DNA of 64,000 nucleotides from Olsenella uli (GTDB taxonomy: Bacteria > Actinomycetota > Coriobacteriia > Coriobacteriales > Atopobiaceae). This document shows positions 27,858 to 37,505 of the stretch, piece after piece. The notes below the pieces were generated by a model. It made no database searches, was not told the origin of the DNA, and saw only the letters and a program-made list of their open reading frames with translations. The DNA is taken from positions 186,001 through 250,000 of the forward strand of contig NZ_JACJKN010000001.1 of NCBI RefSeq assembly GCF_016900775.1, given 5' to 3'. Numbering within the stretch: position 1 is the stretch's first letter; the number at the start of each line of letters is the position of its first letter. Position numbers and translations under genes: made by a program.

Positions 27858-28334
27858 TTAGGCCTCGATCTTCTCGCCGCAGTGCGGGCAGCGGGTGGCG
27901 CCGGCCTTGACCTCCTCGAGGCAGTAGGGACAGTGCGGGGCGGCGGCCTCCTCGGCAGCCTCCTCGTCGGCCTCCTTCTTGGCCAGGGCGTCCATCTTCT
28001 CGCGCATGGTGTTCAGGGCCTTGACCAGGCAGAAGACCACGAAGGCGATGATCAGGAAGTTGATCACGGCCGAGATGAAGGCGCCGAGGTCGATGAACTG
28101 GTCGGTGCCGGGGACGGCCCAGCGCAGGCCGTTGATGACCTCCGTGGCGCCGTCGGAGGCGCCGCCGGTGATGGTGCTCGTGGAGGTGGTCACGAGGGTG
28201 ATCAGCGGGTTGATGAGGTTGCTCACGAGCGAGTTGACGATGGCGGTGAACGCGCCGCCGACGATGATACCGACGGCCATGTCCATCACGTTGCCGCGGG
28301 CGATGAACTCCTTGAACTCGTCGACGATCTTCAT
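27858..28334 (-). CDS. mscL: MscL mechanosensitive channel with C-terminal zinc ribbon
   Basis: A 158-residue large-conductance mechanosensitive channel that opens under hypo-osmotic stress. The N-terminal part has FKEFIARGNVMDMAVGIIVG (TM1 and its amphipathic start) and a second helix near 70-95. The usual cytoplasmic helix follows, but the C-terminus adds CPYC and CPHC motifs, spaced as a rubredoxin-type zinc ribbon. Most MscL proteins end about 20 residues earlier without it. Start at 28334 follows AAAGG. Confidence 0.92.
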   Translation of the reverse strand: MKIVDEFKEFIARGNVMDMAVGIIVGGAFTAIVNSLVSNLINPLITLVTTSTSTITGGASDGATEVINGLRWAVPGTDQFIDLGAFISAVINFLIIAFVVFCLVKALNTMREKMDALAKKEADEEAAEEAAAPHCPYCLEEVKAGATRCPHCGEKIEA

Positions 28335-28397
28335 GCGGGAACCTTTCTGCCTGGGGATAAAATCCGAGAGATTGTAGCAGGGTGCCCCAAGGTCGCA

Positions 28398-28871
28398 TCA
28401 ACCCTGTGTTGAGCCCCAGCCCAGCTCATCGGTATCGAGCAGGACCGTGAAGGGCCCGTCGTTCACCAGGCTCACGCGCATGTCCGCCCCAAAGACGCCG
28501 CGGCTCACGCGCTCCGCGCCGAGCTGCTCCTCCGCGAGGGCGCAGAAGCGCTCGTACAGGCGCTCGGCGAGCTCGGGGCCGGCCGCGCCCGTGAACGAGG
28601 GGCGGTTGCCGCGCCGCGCGTCGGCGTAGAGGGTGAACTGGCTCACCACGAGCACGGCGCCTCCGGTGTCCACGAGCGAGCGGTTGGTCTTGCCCGCGTC
28701 GTCCGCGCAGATGCGCAGCGCGGCGACCTTGCGCCACAGCCGCTCGGCCAGCGCCTCGTCATCGCCGGGCGCGATGCCCAGCAGTATGAGGTAGCCTGTG
28801 CCGCAGCTGCCCACCACGGCGCCGCCCACCTCCACGGATGCCCGCTCAACGCGCTGTATGAGTGCCCTCAT
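28398..28871 (-). CDS. dtd: D-aminoacyl-tRNA deacylase
   Basis: A 157-residue DTD enzyme that removes D-amino acids (and glycine) from tRNA, a quality control of translation. The two catalytic motifs SQFTLYAD and NDGPFT are intact, and the length is normal. It lies between mscL and the M32 peptidase on the same strand but is separated from both by palindromes or spacing. Confidence 0.94.
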   Translation of the reverse strand: MRALIQRVERASVEVGGAVVGSCGTGYLILLGIAPGDDEALAERLWRKVAALRICADDAGKTNRSLVDTGGAVLVVSQFTLYADARRGNRPSFTGAAGPELAERLYERFCALAEEQLGAERVSRGVFGADMRVSLVNDGPFTVLLDTDELGWGSTQG

Positions 28872-28896
28872 GCGCCCCTCCCGTCGTCCCCTCTAA

Positions 28897-28943
28897 CCTG
28901 TCCCGTTTTCTCTGAGAGAAAAAACACGTCCCCAAATTACAGG
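28897..28943. repeat. Gene-end palindrome after the M32 peptidase
   Basis: CCTGT and ACAGG ends with an inner hairpin GTTTTCTCTGAGAGAAAAAAC. The stop codon of the M32 gene (TAA at 28939-28937) is in the right arm. It resembles the longer 17819 palindrome, with which it shares CTCTCAGAGA-type and GGGGAC parts. Confidence 0.55.
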
Positions 28944-30481
28944 CGGTAGAGGGCGGAGAACTTCTCCGTGAGGTAGTCGGTGTAGTAGGCGGGCGAGAAG
29001 GGCTCGCCGCACGCGGCCTCGATGAGCTCCTCGGAGTCCTTGGCGCGGCCCCAGCGCCAGATGTTGTCGCGCAGCCAGGCGCGCACGGGGGCGAGGTCGC
29101 CCGCGGCGCACGCGGCGTCAAAGTCCGTCCCGCCGCGCACCATGGCGGCCTTGAGCTGGGCGCCGAAGGCCGAGCCGAGCGCATAGGTGGGGAAGTAGCC
29201 GAAGGAGCCGCCGGACCAGTGGGTGTCCTGGAGCGCGCCGCGCGCGTCGTCGGGAACGGTGACGCCGAGGTACGCGCGGTACTTCTCGGCCCAGAGGCCC
29301 GGGACGTCCGCCGCCGTGGCCTCGCCCGAGAAGAGCAGCTGCTCGATCTCGTAGCGCACGAGGATGTGGAGCGGGTAGGTGAGCTCGTCAGCCTCGGTGC
29401 GGACGAGCCCCGGCTCGGCGCAGTTCTCGGCGAGGTAGAGCTGGTGCGCGGTCACGCGGCCGAACTGCCCGGGGAAGTGGCGGCGCAGCACCTCGAGCAG
29501 CGGCCCGGCAAAGGCCTCGGAGCGGCCCACGAGGTTCTCGAAGAAGCGCGACTGCGCCTCGTGCATGCCCATCGAGGTGCCCCCGGCAAGCGAGGTCCCC
29601 GCGTAGGCGGCATCGACGTTCTGCTCGTAGAGCGCGTGGCCGCCCTCGTGCAGGATGGAGAACACGTTGGAGAGCACGTTGTCGGCGTAGGCGTGCCCGG
29701 TCACGATGACAAAGTCGCGGGAGAGGCCGCTCGTGAAGGGGTGCTCGGTGCGGCCGATCCACAGGGCGTCGGCGTCGAGCCCCTCAAGGCGCACGAGGTC
29801 CTCGGCGAGGCGCCACTGGCGCTCCTCGTCAAAGGTGCCGTCCACGCAGGCGTGGCTCGGCTTGTGCCGGCTTGCCATGCAGTCGGCCAGAAGCGGCACC
29901 ACGCACTCCCTCACCTGCGAGAAGAACCGGTCGTAGAAGGCGCGGTCGGTGCCCTTCTCATACTCGTCCAGCCAGACGTCGTACGGGTCCTTCTCGGCGT
30001 CCTTGCAGGCGGCCATGCGCCTGAGCGCGTCGACGATGCGGTCCACGTAGGGCTCGAAGGAGGCCCAGTCGTTGGCGGCCTTGGCGCGGCGCCAGACGTC
30101 GTTGGCCTCCACGGTGAGGCGGCTGAAGGCGGCCTGCTCCTCGGCGGGCACGTCCACGAGCGAGGCGCGGTCGCGCTTGAGGACGCGCACCTGCGCCATG
30201 CGGGTCTCGCCCAGGAGCTCGGGCTGCTGCTCCAGGCGGTCGAGCAGCGGGCCCACCGCGGGGTCGCAGAGCGCCCGCACGCTCATCTCCTGGAGGTTGG
30301 CCACGGCCTCGGCGCGCTGGGCCGTGGCGCGCGGCGGGTCGATCACCTGGCCGAGGGAGTCGATCTCGCCCATGGCGTAGCCGAGCGAGAAGAGCGTGCG
30401 CTCGAGGGCGCAGAGCGCCTCCATGTCCGCGCGCGGGTTGGGGAGAGCGGCGTTGAACTGCGTGTTGTCCGTGGGTGCCAT
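28937..30481 (-). CDS. Carboxypeptidase Taq, M32 metallopeptidase
   Basis: A 514-residue M32 zinc carboxypeptidase that removes C-terminal residues from peptides. The zinc motif HEGGHALYEQN (HExxH type) lies near residue 282, and the family motif DEADEL-like region with LVRTEADELTYPLHI near 388 supplies the third ligand. No signal peptide, so it is cytoplasmic and probably a peptide scavenger. Length is normal for the family. Confidence 0.92.
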   Translation of the reverse strand: MAPTDNTQFNAALPNPRADMEALCALERTLFSLGYAMGEIDSLGQVIDPPRATAQRAEAVANLQEMSVRALCDPAVGPLLDRLEQQPELLGETRMAQVRVLKRDRASLVDVPAEEQAAFSRLTVEANDVWRRAKAANDWASFEPYVDRIVDALRRMAACKDAEKDPYDVWLDEYEKGTDRAFYDRFFSQVRECVVPLLADCMASRHKPSHACVDGTFDEERQWRLAEDLVRLEGLDADALWIGRTEHPFTSGLSRDFVIVTGHAYADNVLSNVFSILHEGGHALYEQNVDAAYAGTSLAGGTSMGMHEAQSRFFENLVGRSEAFAGPLLEVLRRHFPGQFGRVTAHQLYLAENCAEPGLVRTEADELTYPLHILVRYEIEQLLFSGEATAADVPGLWAEKYRAYLGVTVPDDARGALQDTHWSGGSFGYFPTYALGSAFGAQLKAAMVRGGTDFDAACAAGDLAPVRAWLRDNIWRWGRAKDSEELIEAACGEPFSPAYYTDYLTEKFSALYRL

Positions 30482-30674
30482 GACTGCTCCTTGTGGTTTC
30501 TCGTGGGGTGCGCGGCCGCGGCGTGCCGCCGGGCCTCCCTCACAGTCTACCCGTCCTACCGGTCATGACAGAACAGTTGCAATCTGCGCCCAAAACGCCC
30601 ACGATGCCGAGTGGAGACCGTATCATCTGTGGTACGGAAATGCAGGCGCGACCCCGTGGGGCAAGGAGGCACCA

Positions 30675-31646
30675 ATGGAAGCGGTTCTTGGCATCGACGT
30701 CGGCGGGACGAGCATCAAGGCGGGGCTCTTCACCCCGTCGGGCGAGCTCCTCGAGGAGCGCAAGATCCCCACGCCCGAGCTCGTGACCGAGGAGGCATAC
30801 GCGGTCGTGACCAGCGGCATCGAGAAGATCCTCGCCGCGCACGACGCCACGGCAGGAGACGTCATCGCCTGCGGCCTGGACATCCCCGGGCCCGTGGCCG
30901 ACGACGGCACGGTGGGCGTCCTCGCCAACATCAAGCTCGACCCGGAGGGCATGGTGGGCGCGCTGACCGCCGCCTTCCCCAACGCGACGGTCGCCTTTAT
31001 CAACGACGCCAACGCGGCCGCGCTCGGCGAGATGTGGGCGGGCGTGGCGCAGCAGGTCTCGAGCTACGTGCTCATCGCCCTGGGCACGGGCGTGGGCGCG
31101 GGCGTCGTCGCCAACGGCAAGCTCGTGGCGGGCGCCTTTGGCGCCGGCGGTGAGATCGGGCACATCACGGTCAACCGCGAGGAGACCCTGACCTGCGGCT
31201 GCGGACGGCGCGGCTGCCTCGAGCAGTACGCCTCGGCCAAGGGCATCGTCCGCCTCTACCTCGAGGAGTGCGAGCGCCGCGGCGTGACGCCCGTGTCCGT
31301 GGAGCACGCCACCGACACCCTCTCCGTCTTCCGCGCGCTCGCGGGCGGTGACGAGTGCGCCCGCGTGGCGGTGCACAAGATGTGCGACTACCTGGCCCAG
31401 GCCATGGCGCAGATCTCCTGCGTGGCCGACCCCGCGATGTATCTCATCGGCGGCGGCGTGGCGGGGGCGTTTGCGACCTTCGCCCCGGAGCTGCGCAAGC
31501 TCTTCGCCGAGTACGCCTTCCCGGCGAGCAGGGAGGCCCGCATCGAGGCGGCGAGCCTCGGCAACCAGGCCGCCATGTACGGCTGCGCGTACGAGGCGCT
31601 CCGCCTGCGCCGGGAGGCCCTGCGCCTCGATGCCGACGCATCGTAA
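30675..31646 (+). CDS. ROK-family sugar kinase (glucokinase-like)
   Basis: A 323-residue ROK protein without a DNA-binding domain, so a kinase. The start is set by AAGGAGG. Motifs: ATP-binding LGIDVGGTSIKAG at the N-terminus, catalytic FINDANAAALGE near 118, and the zinc cluster CGCGRRGCLEQYAS near 176. It probably phosphorylates glucose or a related hexose with ATP. The fructose-type EIIA gene follows at 123 bp. Confidence 0.9.
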   Translation: MEAVLGIDVGGTSIKAGLFTPSGELLEERKIPTPELVTEEAYAVVTSGIEKILAAHDATAGDVIACGLDIPGPVADDGTVGVLANIKLDPEGMVGALTAAFPNATVAFINDANAAALGEMWAGVAQQVSSYVLIALGTGVGAGVVANGKLVAGAFGAGGEIGHITVNREETLTCGCGRRGCLEQYASAKGIVRLYLEECERRGVTPVSVEHATDTLSVFRALAGGDECARVAVHKMCDYLAQAMAQISCVADPAMYLIGGGVAGAFATFAPELRKLFAEYAFPASREARIEAASLGNQAAMYGCAYEALRLRREALRLDADAS

Positions 31647-31769
31647 TGCGCTCGCCCCGAACTGCCGTCGCGGTGGTATCCTAGGTACGTTACGTGCGAA
31701 CAAGCCGCCCCAACCGGAAAGGACGTCGCGCGGGGCGATAAGAACGTTGATTGTGAGTGAGGAGTCATC

Positions 31770-32228
31770 ATGAGCGATTTTGTCTCTGCGTCCCACGTTG
31801 TTCTCGACTGCTCGGCCTCCACGGTCGACGAGGTCCTGAAGCTCCTTTCCGAGCAGGCGGCCTCCTTCGGCATCGCCGATGACGCCGACGCGCTCTTCGA
31901 GGCCTTCAAGGCCCGCGAGGCAGAGGGCACCACGGGCATGATGGGCGGCTTTGCCATCCCGCACGCCAAGAGCGATGCCGTCAAGCAGTCCGCCATCATC
32001 GTCGACAAGTTCGCAGAGGGCGTGGCCTGGCCGTCCATGGACGACGCCCCGATCACCTGCGCCATTGCGCTGCTCACCCCCGCCTCCGAGGCGGGCACCA
32101 CCCACCTGCAGCTCCTCTCCAAGGTCGCCGTGCTGCTCATGGACGAGGGCTTCCGCTCGAGCGTCCAGGCGGCCGACGACGCGGCCAAGATCGCCGAGCT
32201 CATCAACGCCGGCATCGACGCGGAGTAG
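31770..32228 (+). CDS. Stand-alone fructose/mannitol-type PTS EIIA
   Basis: A 152-residue EIIA of the fructose-mannitol (PTS_EIIA_2) family. His65 in GGFAIPHAKS is the phosphorylation site. No IIB or IIC of this family is next to it. It may serve a distant permease or act as a phosphorylation-dependent regulator; neither can be told here. A REP copy and a strong terminator hairpin follow the stop. Confidence 0.9.
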   Translation: MSDFVSASHVVLDCSASTVDEVLKLLSEQAASFGIADDADALFEAFKAREAEGTTGMMGGFAIPHAKSDAVKQSAIIVDKFAEGVAWPSMDDAPITCAIALLTPASEAGTTHLQLLSKVAVLLMDEGFRSSVQAADDAAKIAELINAGIDAE

Positions 32229-32231
32229 CCA

Positions 32232-32294
32232 CCTGACAAAGGTGTCAGGGCATTTTGTCATGAAGCGGGGCCCGGTGCTGCACCGGGCCCCGCT
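32232..32294. terminator. REP copy plus perfect 14-bp terminator hairpin
   Basis: CTGACAAAGGTG-family REP at 32232-32260 is followed by AGCGGGGCCCGGTG (32264-32277), a 3-nt loop, and its exact inverse (32281-32294). The pair separates the convergent EIIA and aldolase genes. Confidence 0.8.
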
Positions 32295-32362
32295 CGCATA
32301 TGGGTGCGGCCGCCCTCCGGAGAGGACGGTCGCACCGTGGGCTATCTGGTGGTCGCGCGCCC

Positions 32363-33214
32363 CTAGGCCCTGTTGACGGAGCCGAGGTTGGTCATGCGGA
32401 TCTTGACGAGGTTGGTGATCTCCTCCATGCCGGGCTTGTTGGCCTTCTTGGGGTCAAAGACGCCGGGGTTCTCGCCCATGAAGCCCATGAAGCCGCGCAT
32501 GAACGCCTGGCGGAGCTCCGTGGCGTAGTTGACCTTGCAGATGCCGTTCTTCACGGCCTCGGCCACCTGGTCGTCGGGCACGCCGGAGGTGCCGTGGAGC
32601 ACGAGCGGCACGTCCACGACGGAGCGGATGGCCTTGACCACGTTCTGCTCGATGTGCGGGGTCTCGGTGTAGACGCCGTGCGCGGTGCCCACGCCGATGG
32701 CAAGGGAGGTGCAGCCGGTGCGCTCGACGAACTCGCGCGCCTCCTCCGGGTCGGTGTAGGGGTTCTCGCCCTCGACGGCCGGGCCGTCGTCCTCCTTGCC
32801 GCCCACCTTGCCAAGCTCGGCCTCCACGGGGATGCCGAGGGGCTTGGCGACCTTGGTCACGGAGGCGGTGAGGGCGATGTTGTCCTCGAAGGCGTCGTGG
32901 GAGCCGTCGATCATGACGGAGGTGTAGCCGGCCTTCATGGCCTGGACGCAGCGGTCGAAGCCGTCGCCGTGGTCGAGGTGGATGGCCACGGGCACGCTCG
33001 CCTGCTCGGCGGCAACGCGGCACATGGCGGCAAAGTAGTCGAGGTTGGCGTACTTCACGGTGCCGGGCGTGGTCTGCATGATGACGGGGGAGCGCAGCTC
33101 CTCGGCGGCCTTCACGACGGCCATGACAAACTCGAGGCTCTCGACGTTGAACGCGCCGACGGCATAGTGGTCGGCCTGGGCGTCGAGCAGCATCTCCTTG
33201 GTGGTGACGAGCAT
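32363..33214 (-). CDS. Class II aldolase, fructose/tagatose-bisphosphate type
   Basis: A 283-residue zinc aldolase of the FbaA/GatY/KbaY family. Metal and substrate motifs are visible: HLDHGDGFDRC near 82, the catalytic-site IDGSHDAFEDN, AELGKVGG, and VLHGTSGVPDD. It cleaves fructose 1,6-bisphosphate, tagatose 1,6-bisphosphate, or both. Lone class II aldolases of this length serve glycolysis in many Coriobacteria. It could also complete the tagatose pathway begun by lacABC at 40211-42982, which has no aldolase of its own. Assignment between the two is not possible from sequence. Confidence 0.88.
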   Translation of the reverse strand: MLVTTKEMLLDAQADHYAVGAFNVESLEFVMAVVKAAEELRSPVIMQTTPGTVKYANLDYFAAMCRVAAEQASVPVAIHLDHGDGFDRCVQAMKAGYTSVMIDGSHDAFEDNIALTASVTKVAKPLGIPVEAELGKVGGKEDDGPAVEGENPYTDPEEAREFVERTGCTSLAIGVGTAHGVYTETPHIEQNVVKAIRSVVDVPLVLHGTSGVPDDQVAEAVKNGICKVNYATELRQAFMRGFMGFMGENPGVFDPKKANKPGMEEITNLVKIRMTNLGSVNRA

Positions 33215-33390
33215 CGTTGCTCCCTTCGTCGCGCCGGGTCATCCCGGCTCCAGCTCCTGCAACGCCATTGTAGGGCGGCGCGTCCTCCCTCGGGTCCCAC
33301 GAGGGCCGCGGGCGGTCCCGCGGGGGTCGTCAAAAGGAAAGCAAAGGCAGGGGCGGGGCGCTCTCGTCCCGCGGGCCCTGCCGCGTGCCC

Positions 33391-33665
33391 GGTTAGGAAA
33401 TGCCGGTCGTTGCTGGGATTCGGTAGAGGTTGGTTAGAAAAGCGGGGTCGTTGCGGGCGAGCTGCGCCGACCGCTTGGAAAACGGCGGTCGTTGCGCCGC
33501 ACTGGGCCGTTCTTCTCGCCATGGCGAGAAGAACGCGCAGCTGGCGAATGGGCTTGCATGGGGAGAGGCGGTTCTGCGCCGCGCGCGGGCCCCCGGGTCC
33601 TGCAGCGGCTGCGATTCTCTAACGGGCCTGCGTGTCGTGGGCGCAACGACCGCGATTCCCTAACC
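33391..33665. repeat. Repeat cluster with a 28-bp perfect palindrome
   Basis: The 632-bp gap between the aldolase and a DeoR gene holds three direct GGTCGTTGC-type repeats (33391-33414, 33432-33455, 33475-33496), each preceded by GGTTAG/TTGGAAAA-like bases, and two inverted ones (33608-33623, 33642-33665). A perfect palindrome of CGTTCTTCTCGCCA arms lies at 33508-33535. The GGCGAGAAGAACG arm recurs at 40086 and 60575. No gene is supported in the gap. Confidence 0.65.
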
Positions 33666-33846
33666 GAGGGCCCGGCCGGGGACGCCGGCTCCCCGCGTCA
33701 CCCGCCCGCGCCGGGAGCCCCCGCATCCCAGACTTTTCAAAAGAAAAGAAAAGGCACTGTGTTAGATTGTCTTTAGGGAAAGCAAAGGAAACATATTCTG
33801 CTCACAATTCGCGGGGGAGCGTCCGTTGGGCGGAGGGAGGCTCGCG

Positions 33847-34614
33847 ATGCCGATGTCGTCCGAGGAGCGCCGCTCGGCCATCCTCTCCATGCTCGACCGC
33901 GCCGCGTCCGTGCAGGTGACGCAGCTCGCCGACGCCTTTGGCGTGAGCCGCGTGACGGCCCGCGCGGACCTCGACGCCCTCGCGCGAGACGGCAAGCTGC
34001 GCCGCACGCATGGCGGCGCCGTCTCGCTCTCCAAGACGCTCACCGTCTCCGTGCAGGAGCGGCGCATCAACGTGAACGTGGAGGCCAAGCGCGCCATCGC
34101 GCGGCTCGCGGCGCCGCTCGTGGAGGACGGCGACTCCGTGCTCGTGGACTCGGGCACGACGGCGCTCGAGCTCGTGCGCGCCATCTCGGGCCGCGCGGGC
34201 GTGACCGTGGTGACCGACGACTTCACGATCGCCGACTACGTGGACCGCTCCGCGCCCTCGCTCGACGTCATCATGCTCGGGGGGAGCCTGCGCAAGGGCC
34301 ACCGCTACACGGCCGGGCCGCTCGCCATGCGCACGCTCGAGGTGCTCCACCCCCGCAAGGCCTTCGTCACGCCCACCTCCTACGTCCCCGGGCGCGGCCT
34401 CATGACCAACAACCAGGACATGGCCGAGCTCAAGCGGGCCTATCTGGCCTGCGCGGACAGGACGTTCGTGCTCATGGACCAGAGCAAGGTGGGCTCGCCG
34501 GGGCTGCTCTGGTTTGGCACGCTCGCGGGCGTCGAGGCCGTGGTCATGGATGACGACCCGGGCGGCCTTGTTGCCGGGGACGCCGCCGAGCAGGGGTGCC
34601 GCGTCATATACTAG
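33847..34614 (+). CDS. DeoR-family transcriptional regulator
   Basis: A 255-residue DeoR/GlpR-type repressor. The winged helix is at residues 5-60 (SSEERRSAILSMLDRAASVQ, then FGVSRVTARADLDALARDGK with the family's HGGAV after it). The C-terminal sugar-phosphate domain has DSGTTALELV and VVTDDF. The HAD phosphatase gene follows 60 bp later, so the pair likely governs a sugar-phosphate pathway, possibly with the divergent aldolase. Confidence 0.9.
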   Translation: MPMSSEERRSAILSMLDRAASVQVTQLADAFGVSRVTARADLDALARDGKLRRTHGGAVSLSKTLTVSVQERRINVNVEAKRAIARLAAPLVEDGDSVLVDSGTTALELVRAISGRAGVTVVTDDFTIADYVDRSAPSLDVIMLGGSLRKGHRYTAGPLAMRTLEVLHPRKAFVTPTSYVPGRGLMTNNQDMAELKRAYLACADRTFVLMDQSKVGSPGLLWFGTLAGVEAVVMDDDPGGLVAGDAAEQGCRVIY

Positions 34615-34674
34615 GCCGGGGCGCCGCAGGGTCGGGGCGCCCGCGGGTCCAGCCCCGGGCGAAGGGAGAAGAAC

Positions 34675-35475
34675 GTGGCCGTGAAGCTCATCCTCACCGA
34701 CATCGACGGGACCATCCTGCCGCGGGGCCGCCGGCGCGTCTCCGCGCGCACCGTCTCCGCGTTTCACGCGGCGCTCGACGCGGGGATTGCCGTGGGACCC
34801 GCGAGCGGCCGCGGCTACTCGTGGATTCCGGGCTTCTTTGGCGGGGACGCGGCCTGCTGCGCCACGGCGCTCGCGACCAACGGCATGCAGGTCTACCTCG
34901 GCGGCGAGAAGGTCATGGAGCAGACGCTCGACCCGGGCGCCCTCGAGGCGCTGCGCGCGATCGTGGCGCAGACGCCGGGGGCGGGCCTGGTCTGCTTTGA
35001 CGGCGCGACGCCGCTTCTGGTGGAGGGCGAGCTCGAGGTGCTGGCCGCGCACTTCCCTGCCTATGCCGAGCGCTGCCGCGTGACCCGGGCGCTGCCGGAC
35101 TTTCCCGTGGTGAAGGCCAACGTCTTCACCGGGGCGGGGGAGGGCGCGGCGGCGGAGCTGGTCGCGCGCCTGAACGCCGAGGTTCCCGAGCTTGACGTCG
35201 ACCGTGCGATGCCCACCTACTCCAACATCATGCCGCGCGGCTGGAACAAGGGCGCCGCGGTTACGTGGCTGGCCGAGCGCCTGGGCCTGGACCTTGACGA
35301 GGTCGTGGTCTTTGGAGACGCGGACAACGACCTTCCCCTGTTCGCCGCGGTGCCCAACTCCGTCGCGGTGGCGGGGGCGACGGGCGAGGCCGCGGCCGCC
35401 GCGCGCTGGCACATCGGCGCCTGCGAGGACGACGCCGTGGCGGCGGCGATCGAGGCGCTGGCCGCCGGCGGGTGA
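34675..35475 (+). CDS. HAD-superfamily Cof-type sugar phosphatase
   Basis: A 266-residue Cof/YidA-like HAD hydrolase that starts with GTG. The nucleophile Asp9 and general acid Asp11 lie in LTDIDGTIL, motif III Lys is in PRGWNKGAAV, and motif IV is VVFGDADNDLPLF. Such enzymes dephosphorylate sugar phosphates or flavin precursors. It probably shares a transcript with the DeoR gene before it. Confidence 0.88.
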   Translation: MAVKLILTDIDGTILPRGRRRVSARTVSAFHAALDAGIAVGPASGRGYSWIPGFFGGDAACCATALATNGMQVYLGGEKVMEQTLDPGALEALRAIVAQTPGAGLVCFDGATPLLVEGELEVLAAHFPAYAERCRVTRALPDFPVVKANVFTGAGEGAAAELVARLNAEVPELDVDRAMPTYSNIMPRGWNKGAAVTWLAERLGLDLDEVVVFGDADNDLPLFAAVPNSVAVAGATGEAAAAARWHIGACEDDAVAAAIEALAAGG

Positions 35476-35511
35476 CCGTTTGCGGGATAGGGCCTCCGCG
35501 CCCCCTGCCCC

Positions 35512-35670
35512 CTCCGGGTACGTACGCGCCTCCTCCGGGTACGTACACGTTTTCCTGATTGATGTTCTTCTCGATAGCTCCTCTACCTGCGGCGCGCACT
35601 TTGCAAGGTACCAAACAAATAATTGAATCTCGTACGTACCCGGAAGGGGAGTGTACGTACCCGGAGGGGG
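35512..35670. repeat. Paired inverted-repeat element (CCGGGTACGTAC family)
   Basis: Two direct copies of CTCCGGGTACGTAC (35512-35526, 35532-35548) face two inverted copies (35631-35647, 35652-35670). The arms together form a long hairpin about 160 bp across with an AT-rich centre. It resembles a MITE and lies directly before the response-regulator promoter. Confidence 0.75.
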
Positions 35671-35684
35671 GCGGCGCTCAGGGC

Positions 35685-35697
35685 TATACTCGTGCCA
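35685..35697 (+). promoter_or_regulatory. -10 box for a possibly leaderless transcript
   Basis: TATACT at 35685-35690 is seven bases before the A of the response-regulator ATG at 35697, and no ribosome site lies between. Transcription would begin at or next to the start codon. A longer protein from an upstream start is the alternative. Confidence 0.5.
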
Positions 35698-36407
35698 TGA
35701 AGACGGGGCCTGACACCTTCCGCGTCCTCGTGGTCGAGGACGACGCCGCGCTCTCCGAGGTGGTCTGCACCTTCCTCGGGGGCGAGGGGTACGCGTGTAC
35801 CCCGGCATTCTCCGGCACCGAGGCGCTGCTGCTCGCCGAGCGCGCGGGCGAGAAGAACCTGCGCTTCGACCTCGTCATCCTTGACCTCATGCTGCCCGGC
35901 ATGCCGGGCGAGGAGCTCATCGGGCGCCTCCGCGCGTCCGGCGTGGGGGCGCCCGTGATCGTGACCTCCGCCAAGTCGGCCGTGACGGACCGCGTGGGGC
36001 TGCTCCGCCTGGGGGCGAGCGACTACCTGGTCAAGCCCTTCGACCTTGACGAGCTGCTCGCGCGCGTGGAGGTGCAGCTGCGCGACCGCGGCCCCGGGGC
36101 CCGCCCGGAGGGGCTGCTGCGCTTTGGCCGCTGGGCGCTCGACCCGGCCGCGCGGACGTTTTCCGTGGACGGCGCCGCCCTGCGCCTCACGCGCACCGAG
36201 TTTGACCTCCTCGCCGCCATGATGCGCGAGCCGAGCCGCGTCTTCACCAAGCAGGCCCTCTTCGAGATAGTCCGCAACGAGGAGGCCCTCGCGGAGGAGC
36301 GCACCATCTCGACGCACGTGAGCAACCTGCGCGCCAAGCTGCGCCCCTCCGGCACGGACTCCTACCTCCAGACCGTCTGGGGCATTGGCTTCAAGCTCTC
36401 CGCGTAG
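35697..36407 (+). CDS. OmpR/PhoB-family response regulator
   Basis: A 236-residue regulator. The receiver domain has the acidic pair EDD near 14, the phosphorylated Asp in VILDLMLPGM near 63 and Lys in YLVKPFD near 112. The C-terminal winged helix (about 140-236) has LTRTEFDLLAAMM and TISTHVSNLRAKLR. The histidine kinase of this cluster lies three genes downstream, after the ABC transporter it probably controls. Confidence 0.93.
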   Translation: MKTGPDTFRVLVVEDDAALSEVVCTFLGGEGYACTPAFSGTEALLLAERAGEKNLRFDLVILDLMLPGMPGEELIGRLRASGVGAPVIVTSAKSAVTDRVGLLRLGASDYLVKPFDLDELLARVEVQLRDRGPGARPEGLLRFGRWALDPAARTFSVDGAALRLTRTEFDLLAAMMREPSRVFTKQALFEIVRNEEALAEERTISTHVSNLRAKLRPSGTDSYLQTVWGIGFKLSA

Positions 36408-36525
36408 CGCTGCGCAAGGGGGGCGGTCACCCCTCTCGCACTCCTTGTCGAAGTCTTGTAAGTCTCTGAAGGGTTTCCCCATGCCTGCCGGGTAGTCTTG
36501 GGATAACTCGAGGATGGGAGGTCCC

Positions 36526-37500
<975 letters not shown>

Positions 37501-37505
37501 GCGCC

